A stretch of DNA of 64,000 nt from an uncultured Verrucomicrobiota bacterium (GTDB lineage: Bacteria; Verrucomicrobiota; Kiritimatiellia; Kiritimatiellales; Tichowtungiaceae): NCBI GenBank assembly GCA_903826865.1, contig CAIKGD010000071.1, positions 1 through 64,000 on the forward strand, in the 5' to 3' direction. The position numbers and the translations under genes are program-made. Positions 62,747 through 64,000 of the stretch are shown one piece after another. Position 1 is the stretch's first letter, and each line of letters begins with the position of its first letter. The notes beneath the pieces were generated by a model. It worked only from the letters and a program-made list of their open reading frames with translations. It ran no database searches and was not told the origin of the DNA.

Positions 62747-63456
62747 ACGGCTAAATCGCCCGCCCAGATTGCGCTAACCGCGCCGGTTTCGTCGCGCAAA
62801 AGAAGTTCACCGTCATTGCCGAACCCTTCAAGAATACCGGTACGCATCGCACCGCCATCGCGCACCGTGACGGACTTCCCGATGCTGGGAACTTTTGATT
62901 CCCAGTTTTTCCGGACTTTGGAAAAACCGCCGTGCGCCCACTCGTCGAGCCGGACAGAGAGATGTTTCAGCAGTTTTCCGAGCAGCTCATCCACGTCGCG
63001 GCGCTTTCCGGTTTCGATCAGAATTGACGTCGCGGGCTGGTCGATGTGATCCGCGCGCTGCATGTTAATGTTCAGGCCGATGCCGATGATGACGCCGCAG
63101 GATATCTTTTCGGAGAGAATGCCGCAGATTTTCTTCCCGTTCACCAGCACATCGTTCGGCCATTTCAGCGCCGGGGTCAACCCTTGCGCTTCGAGCAGTT
63201 CGGCAACGGCGACCGCCGCAGCCATAGAGGCGGACGGCAGATAGCGGGGCTCGTATTTGCCGCGCAGGAGAATTGAAAAAGTGAGATTTTCGCCGGTCGC
63301 AGAAACCCATTCACGGTCCCGCCGTCCCCGGCCCTGCGTCTGTTCGCGCGCCGCAACCGCCGTACCCGACGGCAGCCCGCGCTCCACCGCCAGCCGTTCC
63401 TTAAGAAACGTATTGGTGGATGGAAGCCGCGCGTACCACTGGAGATAAAATTTCAT
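62743..63456 (-). CDS. birA: Biotin--[acetyl-CoA-carboxylase] ligase, without HTH domain
   Basis: The 237-residue class I biotin ligase attaches biotin to carboxylase carrier proteins. The biotinyl-AMP loop GRGRRDREW, the catalytic Lys in [18 protein letters not shown] and GIGLNIN are present. There is no N-terminal DNA-binding domain, so it is not a repressor. Its stop overlaps the uvrB start as ATGA. A palindrome (62906-62926) gives F-S-K-V-R-K-N-W. Confidence 0.93.
   Translation of the reverse strand: MKFYLQWYARLPSTNTFLKERLAVERGLPSGTAVAAREQTQGRGRRDREWVSATGENLTFSILLRGKYEPRYLPSASMAAAVAVAELLEAQGLTPALKWPNDVLVNGKKICGILSEKISCGVIIGIGLNINMQRADHIDQPATSILIETGKRRDVDELLGKLLKHLSVRLDEWAHGGFSKVRKNWESKVPSIGKSVTVRDGGAMRTGILEGFGNDGELLLRDETGAVSAIWAGDLAV
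62906..62926. repeat. Dispersed palindrome copy in birA
   Basis: TTTTTCC-N7-GGAAAAA, 7-bp arms with a longer spacer than usual; alternative reading frame. Confidence 0.45.
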
Positions 63457-63524
63457 CAGTGGTTTTATTACTGAAAATCAAACCGGTTTCACAGCTTTTC
63501 TTGGCAACAGTCCTTAAACAGCAA

Positions 63525-63574
63525 TGTGAAAGCGGCATCCTGCCGCTGGGCCAGAGGCTGGAAGCCTCTTCCAC
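63525..63574. repeat. Double-hairpin repeat, copy 2
   Basis: AGCGGCATCCTGCCGCT and GAGGCTGGAAGCCTC hairpins in outer arms TGTGAAAG/CTTCCACA. It is almost the reverse complement of 44464-44510. It lies in the gap between birA and the final partial gene, which holds nothing else recognisable. Confidence 0.75.
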
Positions 63575-63679
63575 ACTTTACTTTGACACTCTCGTTATCC
63601 GGCGTTACCTTCACACCGAACAAAGACTCACTCGGAAAATTTCCTAAGCAAGACTAATAATACTGTCAGGTGTCAGGCC

Positions 63680-64000
63680 ATGAATAGTTTATGCGTTTCC
63701 GATAAGCATCAGTCAGGAATAGCGCGAGCCTATATCACATTTGCTCTGTGTGCTGTGATGAGCACCTTTTGTAGTTTAAGTTACGCAGATGGGCTGAGGG
63801 TTGGGAGTCGGTACAAAATTATCCGTCCTGTGTATGTAATGGCGATATATGACAACGTTAACAACAAACAACTAAGCAGAGATACAGCGCGTGCATATTT
63901 GGAATCACAGAAGTTAGCCAATAGATATTTCACAGCATTTCAATCCGAAGTACCGGCAGGTACTATCATGACCATCATTGGTCCGGCACCCAAAGTCTGG
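63680..64000 (+). CDS. Partial secreted protein of unknown function, runs off the window
   Basis: The frame opens at ATG 63680 and is still open at the window end (107 codons). A hydrophobic stretch YITFALCAVMSTFCSLSYA (about residues 18-36) reads as a signal peptide with cleavage after SYA. The visible mature part (GLRVGSRYKIIRPVYVMAIYDN...) has no motif I recognise; the repeated strand pattern suggests a small beta domain. The DNA is more AT-rich than uvrB-birA, like the other accessory genes. Confidence 0.5.
   Translation, partial: MNSLCVSDKHQSGIARAYITFALCAVMSTFCSLSYADGLRVGSRYKIIRPVYVMAIYDNVNNKQLSRDTARAYLESQKLANRYFTAFQSEVPAGTIMTIIGPAPKVW

Overview
The window looks like a chromosomal segment of an anaerobic, GC-rich PVC-superphylum bacterium, most plausibly Kiritimatiellota or a neighbouring Verrucomicrobia/Lentisphaerae lineage. 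Three things point there: a 51-residue protein at 60464-60619 that matches the small basic protein family known from Chlamydiae/Verrucomicrobia; a very high load of intergenic repeat families; and a complete CO dehydrogenase/acetyl-CoA synthase (CODH/ACS) island. No rRNA, tRNA, CRISPR array or prophage was seen. The phylum assignment is inference.

Layout. 1-4.1 kb: a truncated CcdA fragment, release factor 3 (prfC) and an arsR-arsC-acr3 arsenic operon with a visible operator. 4.1-6.4 kb: a G3E GTPase and an unusual UroD-type methyltransferase fused to a thioredoxin-like domain. 6.4-7.6 kb: a repeat-flanked gene for a homing-nuclease-like protein. 7.6-22.6 kb: one long leftward operon of Wood-Ljungdahl genes: homocysteine methyltransferase, core MetE-like protein, two CooC-type ATPases, a small coiled-coil protein, CODH (acsA), an AcsB-AcsD fusion, acsC, a RACo activator, DUF3786, a G3E GTPase and a Zn-ribbon protein. 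22.8-27 kb: a His-rich mini-protein, a second RACo, a corrinoid protein and a PocR/AraC-type regulator. 27-31.6 kb: a cobalamin riboswitch followed by btuB-btuF-btuD-btuC. 31.7-44.5 kb: two secreted proteins, a YhiN-like flavoprotein with a coupled mini-protein, arginine decarboxylase plus carboxynorspermidine-synthase-like dehydrogenase, a hybrid histidine kinase, purM, panD, nfnAB and pgl. 44.5-52.2 kb: a nearly complete queuosine set (queH, tgt, queA, queE, queC, queD, queF) interrupted by a membrane protein and an apparently foreign Zn-ribbon/HEAT/ankyrin gene with an attC-like site. 52.2-64 kb: HAD phosphatases, gcvT, a VanZ-like protein, an M16C peptidase, rluB, the small basic protein, uvrB, birA and a partial secreted protein.

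How it works together. The corrinoid protein, UroD-type methyltransferase, RACo activators and CODH/ACS form a corrinoid methyl-transfer and acetyl-CoA module. The B12 uptake operon next door supplies its cofactor, and nfnAB could balance ferredoxin, NADH and NADPH. No AcsE (methyl-THF:CoFeSP methyltransferase) or tetrahydrofolate-branch gene is in the window. Four intergenic sites sharing GAT(C/A)TTGCCG lie upstream of the transcription units of this module, and one lies in the divergent promoter region of the AraC-family gene, so I propose a regulon.

Beyond the genes, three layers of repeats stand out: a dispersed palindrome TTTTCCA-N5-TGGAAAA, mostly inside genes and read there as F-Q-x-L-E; inverted repeats whose arms are short near-tandem 'words' with a different word at each locus; and larger REP-like elements. 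All three meet inside one linker of the M16C peptidase gene.
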